Assembly (NCBI GenBank): GCA_049997955.1
Contig: JAEBDY010000005.1
Span: 372,001 to 436,000, forward strand
Direction: 5' to 3'
Length of the DNA stretch: 64,000 nucleotides
Source of the DNA: Umezawaea sp049997955
GTDB lineage: Bacteria > Actinomycetota > Actinomycetes > Mycobacteriales > Pseudonocardiaceae
Made by a program: the position numbers and the translations under genes. The notes under the pieces are model-generated. The model saw only the letters and a list, made by a program, of their open reading frames with translations, was not told the DNA's origin and made no database searches. Below, piece by piece: positions 1 to 9,181 of the stretch (within the stretch, counting starts at the first letter, position 1; each line of letters starts with the position of its first letter).

Positions 1-2116
1 CGAGCACGACCGGGGTGCCCGCGAACCCGGTGCCGACGCGGTGGCCGTCGGCGCGCACCAGTTCCGCCAGCCGTCGCCCCACGTCCTCGCGCCGGTCGTC
101 CGGGACGAGGTCGAAGCGCAGGGCCAGCGCGAGAGCGGTGGGCGTGTCGGTCCTTGGCACGCCTGCGGCCAGGTAGGCGTTCACGAAGCCGGTCTTCACC
201 CGATCGTGCAGCGCGCGGTAGCGGGCCGCGTCGGCGGCCGCGCCCAGCAGTTCGGCGGTGTCGGCCAGCACCCGCGCGGACAGCGCCGCGTAGGCGGTGG
301 CGACCAGGTGGGGGTCGGTGCGCGCCGCGGCAGGGTCCTCCGGGGGCGCGGCCGGGTCGAGCCAGTCCCCGAGTTGTCGGCCCCGCCGCCACACGCCGTC
401 CTCGTCGAGCAACGACGCCACGAGGTCCACCCAGCCGCGAGCGCTGGAGTACTGGTCGCGCAACACCTCCAGATCACCGAACCGCTCGTGCAGCACCCAC
501 GGGGTCAGCACGGCCGCGTCACCCCACACCGCACCGGGCCACACCGGGGTCCACTCGCCGTCGGGCAGGGTCGGGATGGAGGGGATGAAGAACGGCACCG
601 CGCCGTCGGGAAGTTGGTCGGCGGCGAGGTCGGCCAGCCAGGACGTCAGCATCCCGGCGCAGTCGTGCAGGAACGCCGCCGTGGGCGCGAACACCTGGAT
701 GTCGCCGGTCCAGCCCAGGCGCTCGTCGCGCTGCGGGCAGTCGGTGGGGACGTCGAGGAAGTTGCCGCGCATGCTCCACACCACGTTCTCGTGCAGCCGC
801 TCCAGCACCGGGTCCGAGCAGGAGAACCACCCCGTGCGGCGCATGTCGGTGTGGCACACCACCGCGGTCACAGCGGTCGGGTCGAGCGCGCCGGGCCAGC
901 CGGACACCTCGGCGTAGCGGAAGCCGTGGAAGGTGAACGACGGCTCCCACTCCTCCGCCCCGCCGCCGCGCAGCACGTACCGGTCGACCGACACCGCGGT
1001 GCGCAACGGGCGCACGCACAGCTCGCCGTCCTCCAGCACCTCGGCGTGCCGCAGCACCACCTCGCGTCCGGCTTCGCCGTGCACCCGGATGCGCAGCCGT
1101 CCGACCAGGTTCTGCCCGAAGTCCACCAGGTACCGGCCGTCGCCTTTCGGGATCACCGACACCGGAGCCACCAGTTCGGTGCGCCGCACAGGGGGACCGG
1201 TGGGCGCCACCAGCGTGCCGGGGTCGCGCTCCACGACCTCGACCGCGCCCCACGCCGAGTCGTCGTAGCCTGGCTCGGACCAGCCGCGCGGGTCCAAGCG
1301 GGCGTCGAAGTGCTCCCCCTCGTACAACCCGGCCGACACCAGACCGCCCTCACCGGCCCGCCAACCCCCGTCGGTGCCCACGACCAGGCGCGCGCCGTCG
1401 ACGTAGGTGATCTCCAGCTGCACCAGCGCTCCGAGCCGATCGCCGTAGACGTCGCGCGTGCCGCCGTTGAACCCCAGCCTTCCCCGGTACCAGCCGTCGG
1501 CCAGCGCCACGCCCACCGCGTTGGACCCGGACCGCAGCAGGTCGGTCACGTCGTGGGTGCGGTACCGCAACCGATCCCGGTAGCTGGTCCACCCAGGAGC
1601 GAGCACGTCGTCGCCCACTGGAAGGCCGTTGAGGCGCAGCTCGTGCACGCCGTGCGACGTGGTGTAGGCGCGGGCGTGGGCCACCGGTCCGTCCACGGTG
1701 AACTCCGTGCGCAGCAGGGGTGGCCGGTCGGTCGGGATCGAGGGGGAGACCATGCGCGCGGTCCAGTCCTCGGCGCGCAGCAAGCCGGTTTCGAGCGTGG
1801 TCGGTTCGCTCCAGGGCGTGGACCGCCCATCCCTGCTCCACGCGCGCACCCGCACCACGCGGCGCTGTCGCGAGCCCAGCGGCGGCGCCGGCCACGGCAC
1901 CAGGTTCGACTCCCCGGACTCCACCCGATGGCGGTGGACCTCCTCGCCAGGACCGAAGACCTCGACCTCGTAGGCGTGTTGCGACCAGCCGGACGCCGGG
2001 TCGTCCACCGTCCACGACAGACGCGGCGTCGGCTCGCCGATGCCCAGGGCTTCGCGGTGGTGCTCCGCGGTCGGCGGAGACACGCGCGCGGAGGTGGCGT
2101 GGTTCTGCTGGTGCAC
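1..2116 (-). CDS. Alpha-L-rhamnosidase, GH78 family (C-terminus beyond left edge)
   Basis: Hydrolyses terminal alpha-L-rhamnose from glycosides. About 705 residues are visible and the reading frame is open to the left edge, so the C-terminal sugar-binding region is missing. An N-terminal fibronectin-like part (PTPRLSWTVDD) is followed by a domain with MVSPSIPTDRPPLLRTEF and LRLNGLPVGDDVLAPGWTSY, then the start of the (alpha/alpha)6 barrel with DVPTDCPQRDERLGWTGDIQ, the GH78 signature that carries the acidic catalytic residues. No signal peptide is seen, so the enzyme is probably cytoplasmic and acts on imported rhamnosides. The start is GTG at 2116, chosen for the GGGAG 9 bases upstream; the ATG further upstream is in another frame. 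It is divergent from the sugar importer operon and shares its operator region. Family call is firm; substrate is inferred. Confidence 0.88.
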   Translation of the reverse strand, partial: MHQQNHATSARVSPPTAEHHREALGIGEPTPRLSWTVDDPASGWSQHAYEVEVFGPGEEVHRHRVESGESNLVPWPAPPLGSRQRRVVRVRAWSRDGRSTPWSEPTTLETGLLRAEDWTARMVSPSIPTDRPPLLRTEFTVDGPVAHARAYTTSHGVHELRLNGLPVGDDVLAPGWTSYRDRLRYRTHDVTDLLRSGSNAVGVALADGWYRGRLGFNGGTRDVYGDRLGALVQLEITYVDGARLVVGTDGGWRAGEGGLVSAGLYEGEHFDARLDPRGWSEPGYDDSAWGAVEVVERDPGTLVAPTGPPVRRTELVAPVSVIPKGDGRYLVDFGQNLVGRLRIRVHGEAGREVVLRHAEVLEDGELCVRPLRTAVSVDRYVLRGGGAEEWEPSFTFHGFRYAEVSGWPGALDPTAVTAVVCHTDMRRTGWFSCSDPVLERLHENVVWSMRGNFLDVPTDCPQRDERLGWTGDIQVFAPTAAFLHDCAGMLTSWLADLAADQLPDGAVPFFIPSIPTLPDGEWTPVWPGAVWGDAAVLTPWVLHERFGDLEVLRDQYSSARGWVDLVASLLDEDGVWRRGRQLGDWLDPAAPPEDPAAARTDPHLVATAYAALSARVLADTAELLGAAADAARYRALHDRVKTGFVNAYLAAGVPRTDTPTALALALRFDLVPDDRREDVGRRLAELVRADGHRVGTGFAGTPVVL

Positions 2117-2158
2117 GGTGGATTCTCCCGACAAGTCACGCTGGATGTACGAGATATG

Positions 2159-2170
2159 TGTAACGCTTCA
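2159..2170. promoter_or_regulatory. LacI-family operator-like site 1
   Basis: TGTAACGCTTCA is a near-palindrome centred on CG, resembling LacI/GalR-family operators. It lies 43 bases upstream of the rhamnosidase start. A second similar site lies on the other side of the divergent intergenic region. No LacI regulator is encoded in the window. Confidence 0.5.
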
Positions 2171-2246
2171 ATCAAGCATTTGGGAAGTCCGTTGATGACA
2201 GAGTCAGTGAATATGCCGCTCTGACAACGAAATTTTGAGCTGGTTC

Positions 2247-2276
2247 TTGACGCTTGTGCGCTGCGTCACCTACGGT
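2247..2276 (+). promoter_or_regulatory. Candidate promoter of the sugar ABC operon
   Basis: TTGACG (2247-2252), an 18-base spacer and TACGGT (2271-2276) resemble a sigma-70-type promoter. The expected transcription start falls just before operator-like site 2, which would suit repression by a LacI-type protein. Assignment is by pattern only. Confidence 0.4.
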
Positions 2277-2287
2277 TCGGCATCTCA

Positions 2288-2301
2288 TGTAAAACGTTTC
2301 A
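2288..2301. promoter_or_regulatory. LacI-family operator-like site 2
   Basis: TGTAAAACGTTTCA matches the usual LacI/GalR operator pattern (AACGTT core with flanking TG/CA). It lies directly downstream of the candidate promoter and 44 bases before the first permease start. It shares the TGTAA-CG-TTCA arms with the site at 2159-2170, which suggests one regulator for both divergent units. Confidence 0.6.
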
Positions 2302-2345
2302 ATCACTACCCCGGTACTCGTGGGGTCGAGAACGGATCTCTCGTC

Positions 2346-3287
2346 ATGGCAACAGCGCTCAGCCCGCGGCGGAGCACCCGACCACCCGCCGCGCCCGCGA
2401 CAGCACGGCGACCACGTCGACGCTCCCGGTCGGCGCCGTGGTGGTTCCTCGCTCCCGGTCTGGCGTTCTTCGCCTTCGCCGTGCTGGTGCCCAGCTTCCA
2501 GGGCGCCGGGTACGCCTTCACCGACTGGGACGGGATCGACCCCGCGCTGCGGTTCGTCGGCCTGGACAACTTCCGCACCCTGCTGGAGGACGAGGCCGCG
2601 CGCTCGGCGCTGGTCAACACGCTCCTCGCCGCGGCGGCCATCACGGTGGTGCAGACCGCCATCGGGCTGCTGCTGGCGCTGGGCGTCAACGCGCGGATCA
2701 AGAGCCGCAACGTGCTGCGGGTGTTCCTCTTCGCACCGGCCGTGATCACCCCGGTGGTCACGGCGTACCTGTGGAAGTACCTCTACGCCCCGGAAGGCGC
2801 GATCAACGCGCTGCTCGGCGCGGTCGGGCTGACGTCGTGGCGGCAGGACTGGCTGGGCGACACCGACCTGGCGCTGTGGTCGGTGGTCACCGTGGTCATC
2901 TGGCAGTTCTCCGGCTACTCCATGGTGATCTTCCTCGCCGGGTTGCAGTCCATTCCCCACGAGGTCAACGAAGCCGCGGCCCTCGACGGCGCCGGACCGG
3001 TCGGCCGGTTCCGGTACGTGACCCTGCCGATGCTCGCCCCCGCCATGACCATCAACCTCATGCTGTCGGTGATCGGCGGCCTGAAGCTGTTCGACCAGGT
3101 GTGGGTGATGACCCAGGGTGGACCGGGCGGTGCGACCGACACGCTGTCCACGGTCATCTACCGACAGGCGTTCCAGTTCAACGACTTCGCCTACAGCATC
3201 GCCATCGCGCTCGTGCTCACCGTCCTGGTCGCGGTGATCAGCGCGGTGCAGTACCGCGGGCTCAACCGGCAGGGGGGCAAGGCGTGA
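2346..3287 (+). CDS. Carbohydrate ABC transporter permease (MalF-like)
   Basis: Inner-membrane subunit of a CUT1-type sugar importer, 313 aa. A basic, Pro-rich N-terminus precedes six predicted membrane segments, beginning WWFLAPGLAFFAFAVLVPSF. The EAA loop that contacts the ATPase is clear (EAAALDGAGPVGRFRYVTLP, about residues 213-232). The start ATG 2346 is chosen because an upstream in-frame TTG at 2235 would place the promoter and operator inside the gene. The next permease overlaps it by GTGA. No ATPase gene follows; actinomycetes commonly power such importers with one shared MsiK-type ATPase. The sugar is unknown; the flanking rhamnosidase and GH3 enzyme suggest a glycoside or rhamnose-containing oligosaccharide. 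Confidence 0.88.
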   Translation: MATALSPRRSTRPPAAPATARRPRRRSRSAPWWFLAPGLAFFAFAVLVPSFQGAGYAFTDWDGIDPALRFVGLDNFRTLLEDEAARSALVNTLLAAAAITVVQTAIGLLLALGVNARIKSRNVLRVFLFAPAVITPVVTAYLWKYLYAPEGAINALLGAVGLTSWRQDWLGDTDLALWSVVTVVIWQFSGYSMVIFLAGLQSIPHEVNEAAALDGAGPVGRFRYVTLPMLAPAMTINLMLSVIGGLKLFDQVWVMTQGGPGGATDTLSTVIYRQAFQFNDFAYSIAIALVLTVLVAVISAVQYRGLNRQGGKA

Positions 3288-4102
3288 ACCGCTACACCTG
3301 GCGCACCGCGGTCCTGGAGGCGGTCATGGTCGCCACCGCGCTGGTGTTCGCCTTCCCCGTCTACGTGATGTTGTCGTTGTCGCTGCGCGAACCCGGTGAC
3401 CAGTCCTCGCCGATCGCGCTGTCCTCGCCCACCCTGGCCAACTACGGCGACGCCTGGCAGCAGGCCGACCTCGGGGCCGCCCTGCTGACCAGCACCCTGA
3501 TCACCGCGAGCAGCGTGGTCCTGGTGGTGGTGCTCTCGGCGATGGCGGCCTACCCGCTGGCCCGCAGCACCCGAGCCTGGTCCAAGGCGGCGTTCGGGCT
3601 GTTCATGCTGGGCCTGCTGCTGCCGTTCCAACTCGCGCTGATCCCGCTCTACCAGACGATGGGCGACCTCAGTCTGCTCGGCAACCCGCTGGCGCTGGTC
3701 GTGTTCTACACCGGGCTGCAGATGCCCTTCTCGGTCTTCCTCTACACCGGTTTCCTGCGAGCCCTGGACCCCGGTTACGAGGAGGCGGCGCTGATCGACG
3801 GCGCGAGCCCGTTGCGGGCGTTCTTCTCGGTGGTGCTGCCGCTGATGCGGCCCATCACCGGCACCGTCGTCATCCTCAACGCCATCTTCGTGTGGAACGA
3901 CTTCCTCACCCCGCTGCTGTACCTCAGCGGCACCGAGCAGCAGACCGTTCCGGTGGCGCTGTTCGGTTTCGTCGGCCAGTACGTCTCGCGGTGGCCGATG
4001 GTCTTCGCCGGACTCGTCATCGGCATCGCGCCCGTGCTGCTGGTCTACCTCGCGATGCAGAAGCGCGTCATCCAAGGGTTCGCCGGCGGCCTGAAGGGCT
4101 GA
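3284..4102 (+). CDS. Carbohydrate ABC transporter permease (MalG-like)
   Basis: Second membrane subunit of the importer, 272 aa. Six predicted membrane helices are present, and the EAA loop reads EEAALIDGASPLRAFFSVVLP (about residues 166-186). It ends QKRVIQGFAGGLKG, the usual C-terminal signature of MalG-type permeases. The GTG start at 3284 overlaps the upstream stop in a GTGA junction, which implies translational coupling with the MalF-like partner. The solute-binding lipoprotein follows 53 bases downstream. Confidence 0.88.
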   Translation: MNRYTWRTAVLEAVMVATALVFAFPVYVMLSLSLREPGDQSSPIALSSPTLANYGDAWQQADLGAALLTSTLITASSVVLVVVLSAMAAYPLARSTRAWSKAAFGLFMLGLLLPFQLALIPLYQTMGDLSLLGNPLALVVFYTGLQMPFSVFLYTGFLRALDPGYEEAALIDGASPLRAFFSVVLPLMRPITGTVVILNAIFVWNDFLTPLLYLSGTEQQTVPVALFGFVGQYVSRWPMVFAGLVIGIAPVLLVYLAMQKRVIQGFAGGLKG

Positions 4103-4155
4103 CCGCCACCCCCAATCCTGTTCGCCACCATCCACGTCACACCCGGAGCACAACG

Positions 4156-5418
4156 ATGTCCTCTTCCAAGCGCGCCCTCGTGGGGGCCGCGATCGCCGTC
4201 ACCGCCCTGCTGCTGTCCGCCTGCGGATCCGGCTCGGCAGGATCGAAGTCCGACACCCTCAAGGTCGCCGCCAACGCCACCGACCGCGCCGCGATGGACG
4301 CCGTCGTGGCCGCGTTCAAACAGGAGAACCCCGGCTTCGAGGTCACCGTCACCTACGCCGACACCGACCAGTTGCAGAGCACCCTGCGCACCCAGTTGTC
4401 CTCCGGCACCGGACCCGACGTGTTCACCGTGTGGCCCGGCAACGGCAACCCCGGCGCGTTGCAGGTCCTCCAGCCCGCCGGTTACCTCGCCGACCTCAGC
4501 GGTCGTTCGTTCGCCACGAACATTCCCGGCGGCGCTCGCGCCGTCACCCAGGTCGACCACAAGACCTTCATCGTGCCCGCCAACTACAGCGGCATCGGCT
4601 TCATCTACACCCAGAAGGCGTTGGACGAGATCGGCGGCCAGGAGCCGAAGACCTGGGACGAGCTGATCGCGTTGTGCGGCAAGGCCCGCGCGGGCGGCAA
4701 GGTGCTGCTCGCCCTGGGCAACCAGACCCCGTGGGTCACCCAACTGGTCACCTACGCCCTGGTCGCCACCACCACCTACGCCGACAACCCCCAGTTCGCC
4801 CAGGACATGGCCGAGGGCAGGAAGAAGTTCGCCGAGTCGGGGTGGAAGACCGCCCTGGAGAAGTACCTGGACCTCGACAGGGCCAAGTGCTTCAGCGACC
4901 AGCCGCTGGGCACCAGCTACGAAACCTCCCTCAAGGACGTCGCCCAGGGCAAGGCCGTCGGCGTCGTGCAGGTCGCCAGCAGCCTGGCCGCGGTGCGCAC
5001 GGAAGCAGGCGAGGGCGCCGACATCCGCATGGCCGCCCTGCCCGCCGACAACGACCCCACCAAGACCCGCATGCCCGGTGCCGTGTCCGCCGCCTACGGC
5101 GTGAACGCCAAGAGCGGCAACCAGGAGCGGGCGATGAAGTTCGTCGACTTCCTCGGCTCGGAGAAGGGCCAGAACCTCTACAACGAGAAGGGCGGCACCC
5201 TGCCCGCCATCCCCAACCCCGGCTTCACGGTCGACCCCGCGTTGCAGGCGCTCGACCAGCACCTGCGCAACGGCACCACCGTGCCGTTCATGGACCAGTT
5301 GTGGCCCAACCCCAAGGTGCAGCAGGAGCACTTCACCCAGGTCCAGAAGTTGTTCTCCGGATCCACGACCGTCGACGAGGTCCTCGTCGCCCTCGACAAG
5401 GCCTACGCCGCCAAGTAG
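4156..5418 (+). CDS. Extracellular sugar-binding lipoprotein (family 1 solute-binding protein)
   Basis: Binds the sugar outside the cell and delivers it to the two permeases, 420 aa. The N-terminus is a lipoprotein signal peptide with lipobox LLLSAC, so the mature protein is anchored at the Cys. The body matches the SBP_bac_1 fold: KVAANATDRAAMDAVVAAFK, then SGTGPDVFTVWPGNGN, and near the C-terminus FVDFLGSEKGQNLYNEKGG. It is the third gene of the operon, after the permeases, whereas the binding protein is more often first. ATG 4156 follows CCCGGAGC at suitable spacing. The ligand cannot be read from sequence. Confidence 0.87.
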   Translation: MSSSKRALVGAAIAVTALLLSACGSGSAGSKSDTLKVAANATDRAAMDAVVAAFKQENPGFEVTVTYADTDQLQSTLRTQLSSGTGPDVFTVWPGNGNPGALQVLQPAGYLADLSGRSFATNIPGGARAVTQVDHKTFIVPANYSGIGFIYTQKALDEIGGQEPKTWDELIALCGKARAGGKVLLALGNQTPWVTQLVTYALVATTTYADNPQFAQDMAEGRKKFAESGWKTALEKYLDLDRAKCFSDQPLGTSYETSLKDVAQGKAVGVVQVASSLAAVRTEAGEGADIRMAALPADNDPTKTRMPGAVSAAYGVNAKSGNQERAMKFVDFLGSEKGQNLYNEKGGTLPAIPNPGFTVDPALQALDQHLRNGTTVPFMDQLWPNPKVQQEHFTQVQKLFSGSTTVDEVLVALDKAYAAK

Positions 5419-5445
5419 AGCGTCACCCTCCCCTGAAAGGTTGAC

Positions 5446-7905
5446 ATGGATCGTCGTAGCTTCATCTCAGCCACCGTCCTGACCGCCCTGTCCACCGCCA
5501 TCACCACCAGCGGCACGTCGACCGCCGCGCCCCTCGGGCCCGCCACCGTCGCCGCCGACCCACGGGCCGGGCAGTTGCTGGCCCGCATGACCCCGGCGCA
5601 GAAGATCGCCCTGATCCGCTGCGACTTCACCGCACTGGCCGGACTGGGCATCCCGGCACTGAGCATGGCCGACGCCTCGGCCGGTCTGCGCGGCGAAACC
5701 GGCGTCACCGCCTTCCCCGTGCCGCTGGCCCAGGCCGCCACCTTCGACCCCGCCCTCATCGGTCGGATGGCCTCGGTCATCGCGGCCGAGGGTCGGGGCA
5801 AGGGCTTCAACAACCTCTTCGCGCCCACCGCGGACATCACCCGCAGCTGGCACTTCGGCCGCCAGTCGGAAGGTTTCGGCGAGGACCCGAACCTGTCCGG
5901 CGCGCTGGCCGCCGCCGCGGCGACCGCACTCCAGCAGGGCAAGGTGCTGGCCACCCTCAAGCACTTCGCCGCCTACACCCAGGAACTCGACCGGTTCGTC
6001 GTGGACGTCAAGGTCGCCGAACGCGCGCTGCACGAGGTCTACTACGCGCCGTTCCGCACAGCGATCGAGGCGACCCCCCTCACCTCGGTCATGATCTCCT
6101 ATCCCAAGGTCAACGGCACCTACGCCACCCAGAACCCGGCACTGTTCGACGACCTCAAGCGCCTCATCGGGTTGCAGGGCTACGCGGTTCCCGACTTCTG
6201 GGCGGGCGACGACCAGATCGCCGCCGCGAAAGCGGGCATGGACCTCGCCGGACTGGGGCCCGGCGGCGTGAAGGTCACCGCCGACGAGGTGGCCCGCAAC
6301 GTTCCCGCTGCGCGCATCGACGACGCCGCGCGCCGCATCCTGTCCGCCATGTTCGCCGCCGGCCTGTTCGACAACCCGCTACCCGCGCCCGCGCCGACCG
6401 TCTCCACACCCGCCAACCAAGCGCTCGCCCACGACGTCGCCGTGCACTCCACGGTGCTGCTGGCCAACCGCGGCGTGCTGCCCTTTGCCACGTCGGTGAG
6501 GTCCCTCGCGGTCATCGGCGTCGCCGACACCGGCGCCATCACCGGCATCTCCGGCTCCACCTACGTCGACCCCGGCACCTGGACCACCCCGCTACAAGCC
6601 ATTCGCGCCCGCGCCGGATCCGCGGTCACCGTCACCACCTCGCCCGGCACCCTGGGCGACGTGCCGCTGCCCGTCGTGCCCGCCACCGCCCTCCCCGGCG
6701 GCCTGAAAGGCACCTTCCACGGCGGTGCCACCCCCACCGGCACTCCGCTCGCCACGCAGACCACCCAGACCCTCGACTTCGCCCAGGCTCCCGTCACCGG
6801 CCTGCCCGCCGTGTGGTCCGCCCGGTGGACCGGAACCCTCAACCCGACCACCACCGGCCCGCACCGGTTCTCCCTGCTCGCCTCCGGCACCGCCAAACTG
6901 GTGATCGACGGCAAGACGATCATCTCCGGCACCCGGCACATGCGCCGCTTCTTCCTCGGCCCGTTCGACTACCCGCTGCAAGGCACCGCCCAGCTCACCG
7001 CCGGCCGTCGGGTCACCATCACCATCGAGTACACCAACGCCACCGCCGAGCCCGGCCAGAGCGCGCTGACCTTCGGCTGGCAGCCCGACTCGCTCATCCC
7101 CGCCGCCGTCACCGCGGCCCGTGGTGCGGGTGTCGCCGTCGTGGTGGTCAACCGCGTCGCGGGCGAGGACATGGACCACAACACCCTGTCCCTGCCCGGC
7201 GACCAGAACGAGCTGATCACCGCCGTGGCCGCGGCCAACCCCAACACCGTGGTCGTGCTCAACACCGACGGACCGGTCGCCATGCCGTGGCTGAACTCGG
7301 TGCGCGCCGTGGTGCAGACCTGGTACGGCGGTCGCGGCACGGGCACCGCCCTGGCAGCCGTGCTGTTCGGCGACGCCGACCCCGCTGGCCGCCTGCCGGT
7401 CACCTTCCCCGCCTCCGAGGCGCAGGGGCCCGCGGCCACCCCGGCGACCTACCCCGGCGTGAACGGGGTGGTGCGCTTCGAGGAGGGTGTCCACGTCGGC
7501 TACCGCTACTACGACCGCAACGGGCAGCAACCGCTGTTCCCGTTCGGCCACGGCCTGTCCTACACCACGTTCACCCTGGGCGACCTCACCGCGTCCTACG
7601 CGGGAGGCACGCTGACGACGAGCGTCACCCTGACCAACACCGGCACCCGAGCCGGTTGGCAGACCGTCCAGCTCTACGCGGCACTGCCGGCCTCGGCCGC
7701 CGCGGAGGTGCGCCGACTTGTCGGGTTCCGCAAGGTCCACCTGACCCCCGGCCAGCGCACGCAGGTCACCATCGCGGTGCCCGCACGCGCGCTGTCGGTG
7801 TGGAACCCGTCCACCGAGAGCTGGGTCCTGACACCGGGCCTGTACACCCTGTCGGCCGGCAGTTCCTCCCGCGACCTGCCCGTCCGTCGGACGACAACGC
7901 TCTAG
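5446..7905 (+). CDS. Exported GH3 beta-glycosidase with PA14 insert
   Basis: Secreted glycoside hydrolase of family 3, 819 aa. MDRRSFISATVLTALS is a Tat-type signal (RRSF followed by a hydrophobic stretch and an Ala-rich cleavage region). The N-terminal barrel carries ADASAGLRGE, EGFGEDPNLSG and LKHFAAY. YAVPDFWAGDD places the likely nucleophile Asp near residue 250. The second GH3 domain is interrupted at about residues 415-545 by a PA14 domain, a known carbohydrate-binding insertion in this family. A C-terminal FnIII-like domain includes PLFPFGHGLSYTTF. It probably trims beta-linked sugars before uptake by the importer upstream. PDF in place of the usual SDW around the nucleophile is a small deviation. 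Start is ATG 5446 after GAAAGG. Confidence 0.88.
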   Translation: MDRRSFISATVLTALSTAITTSGTSTAAPLGPATVAADPRAGQLLARMTPAQKIALIRCDFTALAGLGIPALSMADASAGLRGETGVTAFPVPLAQAATFDPALIGRMASVIAAEGRGKGFNNLFAPTADITRSWHFGRQSEGFGEDPNLSGALAAAAATALQQGKVLATLKHFAAYTQELDRFVVDVKVAERALHEVYYAPFRTAIEATPLTSVMISYPKVNGTYATQNPALFDDLKRLIGLQGYAVPDFWAGDDQIAAAKAGMDLAGLGPGGVKVTADEVARNVPAARIDDAARRILSAMFAAGLFDNPLPAPAPTVSTPANQALAHDVAVHSTVLLANRGVLPFATSVRSLAVIGVADTGAITGISGSTYVDPGTWTTPLQAIRARAGSAVTVTTSPGTLGDVPLPVVPATALPGGLKGTFHGGATPTGTPLATQTTQTLDFAQAPVTGLPAVWSARWTGTLNPTTTGPHRFSLLASGTAKLVIDGKTIISGTRHMRRFFLGPFDYPLQGTAQLTAGRRVTITIEYTNATAEPGQSALTFGWQPDSLIPAAVTAARGAGVAVVVVNRVAGEDMDHNTLSLPGDQNELITAVAAANPNTVVVLNTDGPVAMPWLNSVRAVVQTWYGGRGTGTALAAVLFGDADPAGRLPVTFPASEAQGPAATPATYPGVNGVVRFEEGVHVGYRYYDRNGQQPLFPFGHGLSYTTFTLGDLTASYAGGTLTTSVTLTNTGTRAGWQTVQLYAALPASAAAEVRRLVGFRKVHLTPGQRTQVTIAVPARALSVWNPSTESWVLTPGLYTLSAGSSSRDLPVRRTTTL

Positions 7906-7907
7906 CG

Positions 7908-7957
7908 CAACGGGAAACCGGGTCCCCGATCATGGTCGGAGACCCGGTTTCCCGTTG
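7908..7957. terminator. Bidirectional hairpin terminator
   Basis: A perfect 17-bp inverted repeat (7908-7924 with 7941-7957; arm CAACGGGAAACCGGGTC) with a 16-base loop lies between the convergent GH3 and P450 genes. It starts 2 bases after one stop codon and ends 2 bases before the other. There is no long T-run, as is common in actinomycete terminators. Confidence 0.85.
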
Positions 7958-7959
7958 TC

Positions 7960-9162
7960 CTACGCCCGATGCACCCGAACGGGCATGGAATCCCACGCCC
8001 GCAAGGTGTTGTTGTGGTGCCGCCTGCCCGGTCCGGCGAGTTCGATGCGGTCCACCCGCTCCAGCAGCGCCGTCAGCACGGCCTCGGCCTCCAGACGGGC
8101 GACGTGCTGCCCGACGCACTGGTGCAGGCCCATGCCGAAGCCGACGTGACCGGACGGGTCGCGGGAGAGGTCGAAGACATCGGGATCGGCCCACCTGCGC
8201 GGGTCCCGGTTGGCCGCGCCGAGGAACATCAGGATCTTCCCGCCGTCGGGGACGACGGTCCCTCCCACCTCGATGTCCCTGGTGGCCGTGCGGAAGAACG
8301 TCTGCACCGGGGACTCCCAGCGGACCGCCTCGTCGAAGGCGACCCGCGCCAGGCCCGGCTCGGCCCGCAGCCGCCGCCACTGCTCGGGGTGCGTGGCGAC
8401 GGCGTGCAGCACCGCCGCCAACCCGTGCACGGTGGTGTCGACTCCGGCCGAGAGCAGCGAGCGCACCACCAGGGGGGCCTGCTCGTGGGTGATGTCGCCG
8501 CGGTCGGCGGCGGCCCAGATGGCCGCGCCGAACCCGTCGTCGGACAGCACGTCACGGGCGCACTGGGCATCGACCCACCCGGCCAGCGCGCCGATGTGCG
8601 GCAGTCCCGCGACCACGAGGTCGTTGCGGGGCCCGAACGCGTTGAACAGGTGATCGCCGTAGGGCAGCAGGTTCTCCCGACCCTCGTGCGGGATGCCGAC
8701 CGCGTCCGGGAACACCCGCAGCGGGAACGCCTGGGCCAGCCGAGTGACCGCGTCGAACTCGCCTTCGGCCACGACCGCGTCGACCAGCTCACGGGCATCG
8801 GCGAACCACCCGGCGCGCAGCCGCCGCAGCGCCCGCACTCCCAGCACCTTCGACAGCACCGCCCGAGGCGCGTCGTGGTGCGGGGGATCGGCCTCCAGCA
8901 ACAGGCTCGGAGGGCGCCACGGCTTCTCGCGTCGGAAGTTGCTCAAGCCGACCCCGGCGGCGGACTGGAAACCCTGCCAGTCCACGAGAGCGGCGCGCAC
9001 CTGCTCGTAGCGGCCCATCGCGTGCACGTCGTACCGGCTGAGGTGGACGACGGGTCCGGCGTCGCGCAACCACGTCTGGAACGCCGCCGGTTCCTCCAAC
9101 ACCTCGGGGGAGAACGGGTCCACAGCGGTCGCTGTCATCGGCGCGGTGGGGGAAGTCGACAC
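7960..9162 (-). CDS. Cytochrome P450, CYP199-like (para-substituted benzoate oxidation)
   Basis: Soluble bacterial P450 of 400 aa. The haem loop is FGMGLHQCVGQHVA with the thiolate Cys near residue 349. The oxygen-activating I-helix reads SAGVDTTVHG, and the K-helix is EAVRW. The stretch SAAGVGLSNFRREKPWRPP followed by LLLEADPPHHD resembles CYP199A enzymes, which O-demethylate 4-methoxybenzoate and similar acids. Start GTG 9162 is preferred over GTG 9171 because AAAGGAG abuts the latter and lies 8 bases from the former. The reductase gene ends 19 bases upstream and is the likely redox partner. CYP199-type activity is by resemblance from memory; other aromatic substrates are possible. Confidence 0.85.
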   Translation of the reverse strand: MSTSPTAPMTATAVDPFSPEVLEEPAAFQTWLRDAGPVVHLSRYDVHAMGRYEQVRAALVDWQGFQSAAGVGLSNFRREKPWRPPSLLLEADPPHHDAPRAVLSKVLGVRALRRLRAGWFADARELVDAVVAEGEFDAVTRLAQAFPLRVFPDAVGIPHEGRENLLPYGDHLFNAFGPRNDLVVAGLPHIGALAGWVDAQCARDVLSDDGFGAAIWAAADRGDITHEQAPLVVRSLLSAGVDTTVHGLAAVLHAVATHPEQWRRLRAEPGLARVAFDEAVRWESPVQTFFRTATRDIEVGGTVVPDGGKILMFLGAANRDPRRWADPDVFDLSRDPSGHVGFGMGLHQCVGQHVARLEAEAVLTALLERVDRIELAGPGRRHHNNTLRAWDSMPVRVHRA

Positions 9163-9181
9163 GCGGATCACTCCTTTGTGG

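Noticed and set aside
41..2224. A 727-codon open frame on the plus strand
   Set aside because: It is the shadow of the GH78 rhamnosidase on the minus strand: low-complexity Arg/Gly/His/Gln composition and no domain, while the minus frame reads as a coherent GH78 enzyme.
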